Assembly: GCF_014204865.1 (NCBI RefSeq)
Contig: NZ_JACHMG010000001.1
Coordinates: 1,550,001-1,614,000 of the forward strand
Source: Amycolatopsis jiangsuensis
GTDB taxonomy: Bacteria; Actinomycetota; Actinomycetes; Mycobacteriales; Pseudonocardiaceae
DNA: 64,000 bases
Reading direction: 5' to 3'
The notes under the pieces are model-generated. The model ran no database searches and was not told the origin of the DNA. It saw only the letters and a program-made list of their open reading frames with translations. A program made the translations under genes and the position numbers. Every line of letters begins with the position of its first letter. Position 1 is the stretch's first letter. Positions 1-8,835 of this stretch are shown piece after piece.

Positions 1-596
1 TGAGCCGGCCCAACCTCTACAACTACGTGAAGAGCAAGGAAGAGCTGCTCGTCGCCATGGTCGAGGCCACCGCGCGGGACGCGGCGAACTCGTTGCGTGA
101 GGTCCGCCGGCGCACCGACCTCGATCCGGCGGACAAGCTGCGCCTGCTCGTGCGCGCCCTGGTCCTGCGCCGCGCCGAACAGCCGGCGCAGTTCCGCACG
201 CTCGACCGCAGCGAGCAGTCGCTGCCACCGGAGATCGCAAAGAAGCACCTCCGGGGGCGGCGTGCCGTCCTCAAGGAGATCACGGGCGTCATCGAGGAGG
301 GCGTCACGGCCGGTCACTTCCGGCCCGTCGATGCCCGTGTCTCGGCCCTGTCGATCATCGGCATGTGCAACTGGGTGGCCTGGTGGTTCCACCCGTCCGA
401 GGACCACCCCGCCGAACCGGTCGCCGACCAGATCGCGGAGAACGCGGTGGCGATGGTGGCGCGAGCCGCCGGGCACACTCCGGACACGCCCACTCCACTC
501 GGGGCGGTCGCGCTGCTTCAGCAGGACCTCGACTACCTGACGCGTCTCCTCAGCGAACCGGGCGGGCCGGCGAAGCTCCCGCCGGGCAATGGGTAA
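1..596 (+). CDS. TetR/AcrR family transcriptional regulator (5' end cut by window)
   Basis: The frame is open from the first bases and reads SRPNLYNYVKSKEELL at its visible start. That is the end of the recognition helix and the following helix of a TetR-type helix-turn-helix, so most of the DNA-binding domain lies upstream of the window. About 198 residues remain, mostly helical, ending in an alanine- and proline-rich tail. A GTG at position 27 would give a shorter ORF, but it falls inside the conserved LYNYV segment and is not a credible start. TetR proteins are usually ligand-responsive repressors of adjacent genes. Its target is probably outside the window, because the next gene converges on it. 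The ligand cannot be inferred. Confidence 0.85.
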   Translation, partial: SRPNLYNYVKSKEELLVAMVEATARDAANSLREVRRRTDLDPADKLRLLVRALVLRRAEQPAQFRTLDRSEQSLPPEIAKKHLRGRRAVLKEITGVIEEGVTAGHFRPVDARVSALSIIGMCNWVAWWFHPSEDHPAEPVADQIAENAVAMVARAAGHTPDTPTPLGAVALLQQDLDYLTRLLSEPGGPAKLPPGNG

Positions 597-653
597 TCGC
601 CCGCTGCGTACAGGCCACCCGCCGGCCAGCTGGTCGAACCGCTCCCTGGGTGC

Positions 654-1538
654 TCACGCCGTCAGCGCCGCCTTGATGTCGCCGAGGTTGTCCAGGAGGG
701 TGGTGACGCCGGCGCGGTGCACCGCGGTCGGCAGGTACGCGAAGCGGATCTCCAGTTTCCACTGCCGCAGCGGCAGGGGCAGGCGGTGCAGGGAGCCGTC
801 GGTGAGGTGGCGGGCGGCGGCGTAGTGCGGGACCACGGCGACGTGGCCGGCCTCCAGTGCGAGCCGGATCGCGGTCAGTGGCAGGCCGATCGTGTGCACC
901 GGCCGGTGCTGGTGTTCGAAGAGCTTCGCGAGCGGTTCGGCCTCGGGACCCCAGCGGTAGACCCCCACGGGAGTCGCCGCGAGGTCGGGGAAGCGGACCC
1001 GGCGACGAGCGGCCAGCGCGTGGTCCGGGGAGCACACCGCGACGATCGGTGAGCTGGTGACGCGGGTCGACCGCACGGCGTCAGAGGTCGTTCCGGCGAA
1101 CAGGAAACCCGCGTTCGCGATCCCGTCGAGCAGTTGCCGCACCACCTCGTCACTGTGCGCGACGCGGCAGTGCACGGCGAGGGGTTCGCCGGCCAGCACG
1201 GACAGTGCTGGCGCGAACACCGACGATCCCAGGCTGGCGGGTGCGGCCAGCACGAGACGCTGGGCGCGTTCGGTGCCGAGATCGGTGACCGCTTCCCCCA
1301 GCAGCTCCAGGCAGCGGCGCGCGTACGTGGCGAACCGCTCCCCCTCCGGCGTCAGCACGCTCCCGCGGGCCCCGCGTTCGAACAGGATCACGCCGAGGCG
1401 GCGCTCCAGCGCGGCGAGCCGCGAGCTGACCGAAGGCGAACTCAGCCGCAGCTCGGCGGCCGCCGCGGAGAAGCTGCCCAGCCGCGCGGCCGCGGTGAAG
1501 ACCACCAGGTCGACGGTCTCGACAGGGTAGGGAGCCAT
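654..1538 (-). CDS. LysR family transcriptional regulator
   Basis: The 294-residue product has the LysR layout. An N-terminal winged helix-turn-helix (roughly residues 8-65, with LGSFSAAAAELRLSSPSVSSRLAALERRLG beginning near residue 20, of which SVSSRLAALERRLG is diagnostic) is followed by a periplasmic-binding-protein-like effector domain from about residue 90. Its length is normal for the family. It is transcribed divergently from the amino-acid permease that starts at 1611, with only 72 bp between them. In the LysR family this arrangement usually means that it activates the divergent gene in response to a substrate-related metabolite and represses itself. A T-N11-A candidate box lies in the gap. 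The effector is unknown; an amino acid or sulfur compound would suit the neighbours. Confidence 0.93.
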   Translation of the reverse strand: MAPYPVETVDLVVFTAAARLGSFSAAAAELRLSSPSVSSRLAALERRLGVILFERGARGSVLTPEGERFATYARRCLELLGEAVTDLGTERAQRLVLAAPASLGSSVFAPALSVLAGEPLAVHCRVAHSDEVVRQLLDGIANAGFLFAGTTSDAVRSTRVTSSPIVAVCSPDHALAARRRVRFPDLAATPVGVYRWGPEAEPLAKLFEHQHRPVHTIGLPLTAIRLALEAGHVAVVPHYAAARHLTDGSLHRLPLPLRQWKLEIRFAYLPTAVHRAGVTTLLDNLGDIKAALTA

Positions 1539-1547
1539 AGGCAGAAG

Positions 1548-1562
1548 TTAACGCCAGCTCAA
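1548..1562. promoter_or_regulatory. Candidate LysR box in the divergent promoter
   Basis: TTAACGCCAGCTCAA contains the T-N11-A core of LysR sites inside a partly symmetric TTAA/TCAA frame. It lies 10 bp from the LysR start codon and about 48 bp before the permease start. This is the only such element I see in the 72-bp gap. Confidence 0.45.
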
Positions 1563-1610
1563 GGGAAAGTCACTCTACCGGAATACTCGCGCCTGTCCCA
1601 CGGTGAAGCG

Positions 1611-3239
1611 ATGGAGCCGAACCACGCAAGTCCAGGACCGGAGACGACCGCGGTCGCGACGGCATCCGCCGCGGACGACGGCAAGCTTCGCCGCGCACTG
1701 GGCACTCCCTCGCTGGCGTTGCTGACTTTTTCCAGCGTCATCGGGTCGGGATGGCTGCTCTCGCCCTACACGGTGGCGAAAGCGGCCGGTCCCGCGGCGT
1801 TGCTGACGTGGGTGATCGGTGGGTTCGCCACCCTGCTGGTGTGCCTGGTCTTCATCGATCTGGCGTTCCGGCATCCGATGTCCGGGGGCAACGTACGCTG
1901 GCCGCGGATGGCGGCCGGGCCGCTGGTGGGCACCGCGGTCAGCTGGGCGATCCTGCTGCAGGCGGTGTTCGCGGGCCCGAGCGAGTCCACCGCGGTCATG
2001 CAGTACCTGAGCCGCTGGCTGCCGTCGATGGTGTCGGGGGACTCGCTCAGCTGGCTGGGCCGTGCGTGCGCGGCGGCGATGCTGCTGGTGTTCGCGGTGA
2101 TCAGCATGTTCGGCGTCGCGCTGGTGTCCACAGTGAACAACGTGGTCACGACGATCAAGCTGGTCGTGCCGGCGGGGACGGTGATCCTGTTGCTCGCCAG
2201 CGGTTTCGACACCGAGAACTACGCGGTGGGTGGCGGGTTCGCCCCGTACGGGGTCTCGGCCGCGTTGTCGGCGGTGGTCGGCGGCGGTGTGGTGTACGCG
2301 TTCACCGGGATCAACGGCGCGGCGGTGATGTCCGGTGAGGCGCGCAACCCGCGGCGTTCGGTGCCGCGGGCGACGCTGGGCGTGTGGGCCGGGTCGTTCC
2401 TGCTGTACCTGGCCCTGCAGGCGACGATGATCTTCGCCCCGCCCAGCGGGCTGCTCGGCTCCGGCTGGCATGGGCTGAACCTCAGTTCCCCGCTCGCGCA
2501 GCTGGCCGGGCTGCTGGGCATGGGCTGGCTGTCCACTTTGCTCATCGCCGACGCGGTGTTCTCGCCCTCGGGCAGCCTGTTCATGGGCACCTCCATCAAG
2601 GGCCGCTACACCTATGGTGTGGCGCAGAACGGCTTGCTGCCCAAGGCGTTCACCCGTGTCACCGCGCGCTGGGGCGCACCCTGGACGGCGTTGCTGCTGA
2701 ACGCGGTCGTCGGCGCGGTGGTCGTGCTCGGGTTCGGCGACTGGGAGTCGATCGCCAGCTCGCTGAGCTTCTTCTACGGCCTGAGCTACGCGGTGGTGTC
2801 GGTGGCCACGACCGTGCTCCACCGCAGTGAGGGGGCAGGAACGGGATACCTGGGACGCTGGTCGCTGCCGGTCGGCTCGGTGTCGTTCGTGCTGTCCGGG
2901 CTGATCCTGTACTGGTCGGGCTGGACGAAGGTGCGGGTCGCGGTTCCCCTGCTGCTCATCGGGTTCGTGCTTTACCTCCTCCGCAGGCGGTTGCGCGCCG
3001 AAGGCGTCCCGGTCCTGCTGGGCGGGTGGCTGCTCGCATGGCTGCTCCTGCTGGGAGCGTTGTCGCTGTTCGGCTCGTTCAAGGGTCTCGACGTACTGCC
3101 GGCGCCGTGGGACAGCGTGCTCGCCGCCGCGGTCAGCACTGCCGCCTGGTGGGCCGCGCACCGCTCGGGCCTGCGGTACCGCGCCCGCGTCACCCGCGGC
3201 GACCACGCGCCGGCGCCCGCGCTGGCCACCGGAAACTGA
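1611..3239 (+). CDS. APC-superfamily amino acid permease
   Basis: This encodes a 542-residue inner-membrane transporter. After a short hydrophilic N-terminus the sequence TFSSVIGSGWLLSPY matches the unwound first helix of APC permeases, where the GSG motif contacts the substrate amino/carboxylate group. About twelve to fourteen hydrophobic segments follow, then a basic C-terminal tail. I chose the ATG at 1611 because the frame upstream overlaps the divergent LysR gene and lacks membrane-protein character. Family members take up amino acids or amines by proton symport or exchange. The next gene, a PLP C-S lyase, follows after 32 bp with its own ribosome site, so uptake of a sulfur amino acid such as cystathionine or a cysteine conjugate is a reasonable inference. 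The gene is probably controlled by the adjacent LysR protein. Confidence 0.9.
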   Translation: MEPNHASPGPETTAVATASAADDGKLRRALGTPSLALLTFSSVIGSGWLLSPYTVAKAAGPAALLTWVIGGFATLLVCLVFIDLAFRHPMSGGNVRWPRMAAGPLVGTAVSWAILLQAVFAGPSESTAVMQYLSRWLPSMVSGDSLSWLGRACAAAMLLVFAVISMFGVALVSTVNNVVTTIKLVVPAGTVILLLASGFDTENYAVGGGFAPYGVSAALSAVVGGGVVYAFTGINGAAVMSGEARNPRRSVPRATLGVWAGSFLLYLALQATMIFAPPSGLLGSGWHGLNLSSPLAQLAGLLGMGWLSTLLIADAVFSPSGSLFMGTSIKGRYTYGVAQNGLLPKAFTRVTARWGAPWTALLLNAVVGAVVVLGFGDWESIASSLSFFYGLSYAVVSVATTVLHRSEGAGTGYLGRWSLPVGSVSFVLSGLILYWSGWTKVRVAVPLLLIGFVLYLLRRRLRAEGVPVLLGGWLLAWLLLLGALSLFGSFKGLDVLPAPWDSVLAAAVSTAAWWAAHRSGLRYRARVTRGDHAPAPALATGN

Positions 3240-3271
3240 TCCTGCACAAGCACAACCGAGGAGAGAACTGG

Positions 3272-4444
3272 ATGAGCGACGCACGCTACGCCGATTTCGA
3301 CTGGGACGTGGCGCGGTCACGTGCGCGCGGCACGAAACGGTGGTCGGTGTACGGGCCCGACGTGCTCGACCTGACGGTGGCCGAAATGGACCTGCCGATC
3401 GCCCCGCCGATCGCCACCGCGCTGGCCGACGCGGTCCGGCGGGAAACCGTCGGCTACCCGGTCCCGGCACCGCTTTCCGGCCTGCCGGAGATCGCCGCGG
3501 AGTGGCTGAGCGGCACGCACGGGCTCGCCGCCGAGGCCGGCGAGATCCGGTTGCTGCCGGAGCTGATGCGCGGGATCACCCACAGCATCCGCCTGTTCAC
3601 CCCGGCCGGCTCGCCGGTCGTGGTGCCGACCCCGACGTACCGCAGCTTCTTCGGCGCCGTCGAGCTCGCCGATCGCGCGGCTGTCGAGGTACCCATGCTC
3701 CGGGAGGACGACGGCTACCGGCTCGATCTCGACGCGATCGATGCCGAACTGGGCCGCGGTGCCCGCACGGTGCTGCTGTGCCATCCGGCGAACCCGGTGG
3801 GCCGCGTGTTCACCCCGCGGGAGCTGACCGAACTGGCCGAACTCGTGGAGCGCCACGGTGCCCGCGTCATCAGCGACGAGATCCATGCTCCCCTGCGCTA
3901 CGGCACGCCGTTCACGCCCTACGCCGCGGTGGGCGGGACGGCACGGAACCATTCGGTCACGTTGTTCTCCGCCACCAAAGCCTGGAACATTCCCGGACTG
4001 CGGTGTGGTTTCCTCGCGCTGACCAACCCCGCCGACCACGCGAAGTGGGCGAAGCTGCCCGGTGCGGCCACCGGCGGAATCAGCCCGCTCGGCATGCTCG
4101 GCTCCGCGGCGGCGTTCGGGCACGGTGCCGACTGGCTGCGGCAGGCATTGCGGTTCCTGTCCGGCAACCGGGCGCTGCTGGGCGAACTGTTCACCGCCGC
4201 GGGCCTGCCGGAGCTCTACACGGCGCCGGAGGCGACCTACCTGGCTTGGCTGGACCTGCGCGCACTGGGCGTGGCCGATCCGGCCGCCGTCGTGCTGGAG
4301 AAGACCGGGGTCGCGACGACGCCAGGGCCGGACCACGGCCGCGGTGGGGACGGATTCGTCCGGCTCAACTTCGCCACCGCGCCCGACGTCCTCGAGGACG
4401 CGGTGACCCGCATCGCGAAACTGGTCGCGACCGGCCGCGCCTGA
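3272..4444 (+). CDS. MalY/PatB-type PLP-dependent C-S beta-lyase (aminotransferase fold)
   Basis: The 390-residue fold-type I PLP enzyme resembles the MalY/PatB branch rather than a true aminotransferase. The N-terminus has the RGTKRWSVYG and VAEMDLPIAPPI signatures typical of that branch. CHPANPVGRVF marks the PLP-ring region, ISDEIHAPL holds the aspartate that binds the pyridine nitrogen, and FSATKAWNIPGLRCGF carries the Schiff-base lysine and phosphate-binding arginine. Such enzymes cleave cystathionine, cystine or S-conjugates to pyruvate, ammonia and a thiol. The ATG at 3272 has a GAGGAGAG ribosome site just upstream, so the open frame extending into the permease gene is not used. It appears cotranscribed with the permease and ends before two GC hairpins. 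Confidence 0.88.
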   Translation: MSDARYADFDWDVARSRARGTKRWSVYGPDVLDLTVAEMDLPIAPPIATALADAVRRETVGYPVPAPLSGLPEIAAEWLSGTHGLAAEAGEIRLLPELMRGITHSIRLFTPAGSPVVVPTPTYRSFFGAVELADRAAVEVPMLREDDGYRLDLDAIDAELGRGARTVLLCHPANPVGRVFTPRELTELAELVERHGARVISDEIHAPLRYGTPFTPYAAVGGTARNHSVTLFSATKAWNIPGLRCGFLALTNPADHAKWAKLPGAATGGISPLGMLGSAAAFGHGADWLRQALRFLSGNRALLGELFTAAGLPELYTAPEATYLAWLDLRALGVADPAAVVLEKTGVATTPGPDHGRGGDGFVRLNFATAPDVLEDAVTRIAKLVATGRA

Positions 4445-4453
4445 TCCGGACGA

Positions 4454-4492
4454 CCGGGGCGGGGCCGTCCGTCCAGGACAGTTCCGCCCCGG
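4454..4492 (+). terminator. GC-rich hairpin after the permease/C-S lyase operon
   Basis: A perfect 9-bp inverted repeat (CCGGGGCGG at 4454-4462, CCGCCCCGG at 4484-4492) begins 10 bases after the stop codon. There is no clear U-tract, as is common for actinomycete terminators. Confidence 0.6.
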
Positions 4493-4511
4493 CTACCCCT
4501 GAGCCGAGCAA

Positions 4512-4550
4512 CCGGGGCGGGACCATTCATTCAGGGCCGTCCTGTCCCGG
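4512..4550 (+). terminator. Second tandem hairpin after the permease/C-S lyase operon
   Basis: CCGGGGCGGGAC (4512-4523) pairs with GTCCTGTCCCGG (4539-4550) over 12 bp if two G-U pairs are allowed. It resembles the hairpin just upstream and may be a backup terminator. The rest of the 4445-4690 gap, up to the ribosome site of the next gene, shows nothing else I recognise. Confidence 0.5.
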
Positions 4551-4690
4551 CCGGCCGTCGCTCCCCCGGTCACGCCTTCCCCCGGCGCGGATCGAGGCGG
4601 GCGGGACGGCGGCCTTCCCTTCCACCGGTCGATGCCCTACATTGACCCCGGTCATGCATACGTAGTCACGCCTCGGCGGCAGGAGTGGAC

Positions 4691-6343
4691 ATGGTGGTTT
4701 CCAGGCGGTCGTTCATGCTCGGCACCGGGGCCGCGATCGCCGGCGCCGCGCTGGTCCGGCCCGGGCAGGCGGCCGCGGCCACGGCACGGGGGTCGGGATC
4801 CTGGCTCGGCGATGCCGTGCTGTACCAGGTGTATCCGCAGAGCTTCCAAGACACGGACGGCAGCGGCATCGGTGACCTCTCCGGCATCATCGAGCGCCTC
4901 GACCACCTGCAGTGGCTCGGGGCGAACACGCTGTGGGTCAACCCGGTCTTCCCGTCGCCGTTCACCGACGCCGGCTACGACATCGCCGACTACACGAGCG
5001 TCCACCCGCGGTACGGCGACGAGGAGGACGTCTCGCGCCTGGTGGCGGCCGCCCGCCGCCGCGGGATCCGCGTGCTGTTCGACCTCGTCGCCGGACACAC
5101 CTCCGACCAGCACCCGTGGTTCCTCGAGTCGTTGCGCGACACCACGAACGACCGCTACATCTGGGCGACGCCGGACCAGCTGCCGGACGGCGGCCCGCTG
5201 CCGGACCAGTTCGTCGCGTCGCCGGGTCCGCGCCCCGGCGCGTTCCGGATGAACTACTACGCCACGCAACCGGCCATCAACTACGGCTACGCGCGGATGC
5301 ACCCGGACGAGCCGTGGCGCGAGCCGGTCGACGCCGAGGGACCGCGCACGAACCGCGCCGCGATCCGGGACGTCATGGACCACTGGCTGAAGCTGGGTGT
5401 TTCCGGTTTTCGCTGCGACATGGCGGCGACGCTGGTCAAGGACGATCCGGGCTGGGTCGAAACCGGCAGGCTGTGGAGCGAGCTGCGGTCGTGGATGGGC
5501 CGCAGGCACCCGGGCGCCGTCCTGATCTCGGAATGGGGCGACCCGGCCACGTCGGTGCCCGCGGGCTTCGACGGCGACTTCTACCTGCCGGTCAACGGTC
5601 CCGGCGACGGCGCGCCCTGGCGGTCGCTCTGGCGTGACCAGCCGTACTTCGCCGCCGCCGGCACCGGTACCGCGAAGACGTTCGTGGACGCGTGGACCAC
5701 CGCGACGAGGAGCATCGGCAGCGGCGGGCACACGATCATGCCGATCGCCAACCACGACAGCGCGACGCGGCTGGCCGACGGGGTCCGCGGCCCGGAGGAG
5801 TTCCCCGCGGCGTGGACGTTCCTGCTGACCTGGCCGACCGTGCCGACGATCTACTACGGCGAGGAGATCGGCATGCGGGCGGTCGCCGGGCTGCCCGAGG
5901 TGGAGGGCAGTGCCGGGCGCCAGGAGAACCGCACGCCGATGCAGTGGGACAACGGACCGCAGGCCGGATTCTCCACCGCGTCCCCGGACCGGCTCTACCT
6001 CCCGCTCGACCCGGACCCGGACCGGCCGACGGTGGCGGCGCAGCGTCGTGACCCGGATTCGCTGCTGCACTTCGTCCGCCGGCTGCTCGCGCTGCGCAAG
6101 CGCCATCCCGAGCTGGGCACACAGGCCTCGGTGCGTGTCTTCGACGACGGCTACCCGCTCACCTACCTGCGCGGGGGCCGCTTCCTGGTCACCCTCAACC
6201 CGCGCCGCGATCCCGCGACGGTCGCGGTGCCGGACAGCCGGCTCTCGCACGCACGTCCGGTGGAGAACCGGGGCGTCCGCGTGGACGGCGACACCCTCAC
6301 CGTGCCCGGCTTCGGCTACGCCATCCTGGATCTGGGGCGCTGA
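4691..6343 (+). CDS. Tat-exported GH13 alpha-glucosidase/amylase-family enzyme
   Basis: The 550-residue protein begins with a twin-arginine signal: SRRSFMLG, then a hydrophobic stretch and an AAAA-type cleavage region near residue 32. It should therefore be exported already folded. The catalytic barrel has the GH13 signatures in order: DLVAGHTS (region I), GFRCDMA with the nucleophile Asp (II), ISEWGDP with the acid/base Glu (III) and IANHDSAT with the transition-state Asp (IV). YQVYPQSFQDTDGSGIGDL near the start is typical of the oligo-1,6-glucosidase/trehalose synthase group. Likely substrates are short alpha-glucosides. The ATG at 4691 is chosen because GGCAGGAG precedes it at good spacing. 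It is a single-gene unit. The neighbours do not reveal the sugar. Confidence 0.9.
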   Translation: MVVSRRSFMLGTGAAIAGAALVRPGQAAAATARGSGSWLGDAVLYQVYPQSFQDTDGSGIGDLSGIIERLDHLQWLGANTLWVNPVFPSPFTDAGYDIADYTSVHPRYGDEEDVSRLVAAARRRGIRVLFDLVAGHTSDQHPWFLESLRDTTNDRYIWATPDQLPDGGPLPDQFVASPGPRPGAFRMNYYATQPAINYGYARMHPDEPWREPVDAEGPRTNRAAIRDVMDHWLKLGVSGFRCDMAATLVKDDPGWVETGRLWSELRSWMGRRHPGAVLISEWGDPATSVPAGFDGDFYLPVNGPGDGAPWRSLWRDQPYFAAAGTGTAKTFVDAWTTATRSIGSGGHTIMPIANHDSATRLADGVRGPEEFPAAWTFLLTWPTVPTIYYGEEIGMRAVAGLPEVEGSAGRQENRTPMQWDNGPQAGFSTASPDRLYLPLDPDPDRPTVAAQRRDPDSLLHFVRRLLALRKRHPELGTQASVRVFDDGYPLTYLRGGRFLVTLNPRRDPATVAVPDSRLSHARPVENRGVRVDGDTLTVPGFGYAILDLGR

Positions 6344-6476
6344 CGCCCCAGCTGTCCGACGACCATCGTTCGCACCGGTGACAGGAGGAGCGAGACGGCG
6401 GCGAGCAGCATGCCGACGCCCGCCACCGACCTTTCCGCTCACCGGAGTCCGTCCCGGATCCGCCCCGCCGGCTGCG
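6344..6476. other. Convergent intergenic region with a possible decayed membrane-gene tail
   Basis: This is the gap between two converging genes, with no terminator-like hairpin of note. On the minus strand, around 6350-6430, the bases read in one frame as GMLLAAVSLLLSPVR followed by basic residues. That resembles the last helix of an MFS transporter. It has no start, length or ribosome site and may be a gene relic or chance. Confidence 0.25.
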
Positions 6477-7310
6477 TCACCGACGAAGGCTGATCGGCGG
6501 CACCGTCGAGCCGCGCAGGGCCGCTTCGTCGATCGTCTCCGGACGGTAGGGCAGTGTGGGCAGCCGCTCCACCATCGTCTCCACCGGAGTGTCGAGGGCG
6601 GTACCGAAGAAGAACGCCCACTCGTGTTCGTCGGAGCCGAAGTAGACCGGCGATCCGAACACCTCGGTGAACCGCCGCCAGCACGCACGCAGCGTCGCGT
6701 TGCGCCACAGGGTGGGGCAGCCGCCCTGATAGGCCACCACTCCCCCGGGTGTGAGCAGCGCCCGGCACGACTCCAGGAAATCCTTGCCGTACAAGCGATT
6801 GTGCTGCGCCTCGGTGCCGTCCTGCTCGTCCGGGAGGTCGACCAGGACGATGTCGTACCGCTCGGTGCAGGTGCGCACGAACTCCCAGCCGTCCGCGTAG
6901 TGCACGCGGATCGGCCCGGCACCCCGCTCGGCGTCGGCGAGTTCGGCCGGGGAATAACCGTAGGGCAGGTGTTCGGCGCACAGCCGTACCGCCTGCGTGT
7001 CGATGTCGACGTGGTCGACCACCGACGCGCCCGCCACCACGGCGAGCCGGCACACCACGCCTTCGCTGGAGCCGACCACGAGCACCCGGTCCACCTCGGC
7101 GGCCAGCAGCAGCGCGGGCACGAGCAGCGCTTCGTGGTACACGAGCTGGCTGAGCTCGGTGCTCTGCCGTTCGCCGTCGCAGAACAGGGACACCCCCTGC
7201 GCGGTGTTGCCGATCACGAGGTGCTGGTAGCCGGTGTCGGTGTCGGCGAGCACGTCCGAGACCGCCCAGACCCGGGTCAGGCCGGCACCGACCGGCTCCT
7301 CGATGTTCAT
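6477..7310 (-). CDS. Spermidine synthase-like aminopropyltransferase
   Basis: The 277-residue protein has a Rossmann methyltransferase-like fold related to spermidine synthases. VLVVGSSEG replaces the usual glycine-rich GGGDGG loop. HVDIDTQAV carries the acidic residue that binds the nucleoside ribose, and YDIVLVDLPDEQ provides the catalytic Asp region. GGVVAYQGG corresponds to the late conserved strand. It would transfer the aminopropyl group of decarboxylated SAM to putrescine or another diamine. The start ATG overlaps the stop codon of the upstream decarboxylase fusion by four bases (ATGA), so the two are translationally coupled and together could supply a full spermidine-type pathway. The altered glycine loop makes the acceptor uncertain; thermospermine or a non-standard polyamine is possible. 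Confidence 0.8.
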   Translation of the reverse strand: MNIEEPVGAGLTRVWAVSDVLADTDTGYQHLVIGNTAQGVSLFCDGERQSTELSQLVYHEALLVPALLLAAEVDRVLVVGSSEGVVCRLAVVAGASVVDHVDIDTQAVRLCAEHLPYGYSPAELADAERGAGPIRVHYADGWEFVRTCTERYDIVLVDLPDEQDGTEAQHNRLYGKDFLESCRALLTPGGVVAYQGGCPTLWRNATLRACWRRFTEVFGSPVYFGSDEHEWAFFFGTALDTPVETMVERLPTLPYRPETIDEAALRGSTVPPISLRR

Positions 7311-8827
7311 CCGCTCTCCCGTCCTCTGTGGATGGTCCTGGTCCGCGCCACGTTCGCGCCGAGCTGGTCCCGCACCAGCTGCACGGCCAGTTCCGGATCC
7401 GCGCGGCGTCCGCAGGTGAACACGTCCACGAACGCCGACCCGCGTTCGGGATACGTGTGAATCGACGCATGCGACTCCGACAGCAGGGCGACCACGGTCA
7501 CGCCCTGCGGCTCGAACCGCGTGGACGTCACTTCGCGCACTGTGGCGCCGGCCTTGCTCAGCGCGCATTCCAGCGTTTCGCTCAGGAAGGTGGCGTCGTC
7601 GAGCAGCTCGGGGCGCACCTGCGAGAACTCCGCGAGCACGTGCCGGCCGGTAAACTCTCCGACCTCGTCGGGTTCGCCGCCGACGAAATGGGTCGCCAGC
7701 GGCGGGAAGCCGTTGAACGACACCGACGAGTAGCTCTGGGTGTAGGCCCCCGCGCTGAGGATGTCCACGTGATCGCCGGCCCGCAACGCCAGCGGCAGGC
7801 GGTACGGCGTGCGCTGGTAGAGCACGTCGTCCCCGTCGCAGGTGGGGCCCGCGAGGACGACGGGGCCGTCCGGGGTGCCGTCGTGCGCGGTCTCGAGGCG
7901 GTAGGCGATGGCCTCGTTCTCGGTCTCGGCCAGCCCGCCGTACCGGCCGATGTCCAGGTACACCCAGCGGCGTGCGGCAGTCGCGGACTTGCGGGAGACG
8001 AGCACGACCTCGCTGCGGATCAGCCCGGCGTCGGCCACGACCGCGCGGCCCGGCTCGAACGCCAGCTCCGGCGGAGCCGGGAAGTGCCGGGCGACCGACG
8101 CGCGGATCGCCGCGGCGTAGTCGGCCGGCGGTGGCGGAACGGTGTCGTACCGGCCCGGCAGCCCGCCGCCGATGTTCAAGCCGCGCAAGGTGATCCCTCG
8201 TTCGGCGACCGCACGGGTCACCTCGGCGGCAGCGGCGATCCCGGCATCCCATGCGCCCGGATCCAGATGCTGGGAGCCGACGTGGAAGGCGGCCCCTTCC
8301 GGATCCAGTCCGAGCGCCGCCGCGCGGGTGAGCAGGTCCACGGCCGTCTCGGGCGCACAGCCGAACTTCTGCCCGAACGGCGTCTGCGAACCGGAACTGT
8401 CCACGAGAATCCGGCACGACACCGTCGACCCCGGCGCGCGTTCGGCGATGTTCTCCAGGTCGGCGGAGCTGTCGAAGGTGAACCGGCGTACCCCGGCGCG
8501 GTAGGCGAACGCGACGTCGTCGGCCTTCTTCACGGTGTTCCCGTAGGAAAGCAGCTCGGGACGGGCTCCCTGGTCGAGGCAGAGCTCGATCTCGGCACGC
8601 CCGGCGACGTCGAAACCGGCGCCCGCGCGGACGAGCAACCGCACGATCTCCGGCGACGGGTTCGCCTTCACCGCGTAGTACATCCGCGCTTCGGGAAGCG
8701 CGTCACGCAGCCGGTCGTGCGCGTCCCGCACCGCGTCGAGATCGATGACGAGGCACGGCGTCCGCGGACCGCGCTCGTCCAGGAACGCCCGGCACCGTTC
8801 CATCGCCGGCAAGGAGGATTCGACCAC
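7307..8827 (-). CDS. Fused PLP ornithine/lysine-type decarboxylase and S-adenosylmethionine decarboxylase
   Basis: One 506-residue reading frame holds two enzymes. Residues about 20-385 form an alanine-racemase-fold decarboxylase: YYAVKANP with the Schiff-base Lys near 54, FHVGSQ, NIGGGLPG, EPGR, and GPTCDGDD with the catalytic Cys near 330 as in ornithine decarboxylases. Residues about 390-506 form a class 1 SAM decarboxylase: FTGRHVLAEF, SESHASIHTYPE and VDVFTCG. Counted within the domain, the pyruvoyl-forming Ser, His and Cys fall at positions 63, 68 and 83, as in free-standing bacterial enzymes. The product would make both a diamine and decarboxylated SAM, feeding the coupled aminopropyltransferase downstream. 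Self-cleavage at Glu-Ser near 452 would leave the beta chain attached to the PLP domain. The GTG at 8827 is eight bases after a TATACT box, suggesting a leaderless start; an ATG at 8803 is the alternative. Confidence 0.88.
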   Translation of the reverse strand: MVESSLPAMERCRAFLDERGPRTPCLVIDLDAVRDAHDRLRDALPEARMYYAVKANPSPEIVRLLVRAGAGFDVAGRAEIELCLDQGARPELLSYGNTVKKADDVAFAYRAGVRRFTFDSSADLENIAERAPGSTVSCRILVDSSGSQTPFGQKFGCAPETAVDLLTRAAALGLDPEGAAFHVGSQHLDPGAWDAGIAAAAEVTRAVAERGITLRGLNIGGGLPGRYDTVPPPPADYAAAIRASVARHFPAPPELAFEPGRAVVADAGLIRSEVVLVSRKSATAARRWVYLDIGRYGGLAETENEAIAYRLETAHDGTPDGPVVLAGPTCDGDDVLYQRTPYRLPLALRAGDHVDILSAGAYTQSYSSVSFNGFPPLATHFVGGEPDEVGEFTGRHVLAEFSQVRPELLDDATFLSETLECALSKAGATVREVTSTRFEPQGVTVVALLSESHASIHTYPERGSAFVDVFTCGRRADPELAVQLVRDQLGANVARTRTIHRGRESG

Positions 8828-8835
8828 GACAGCCG

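Noticed and set aside
1575..3470. Long 631-codon open frame on the minus strand across the permease gene
   Set aside because: It is a high-GC shadow frame of the permease, rich in Arg/Gly/His with no domain. The plus-strand frame has the APC membrane pattern.
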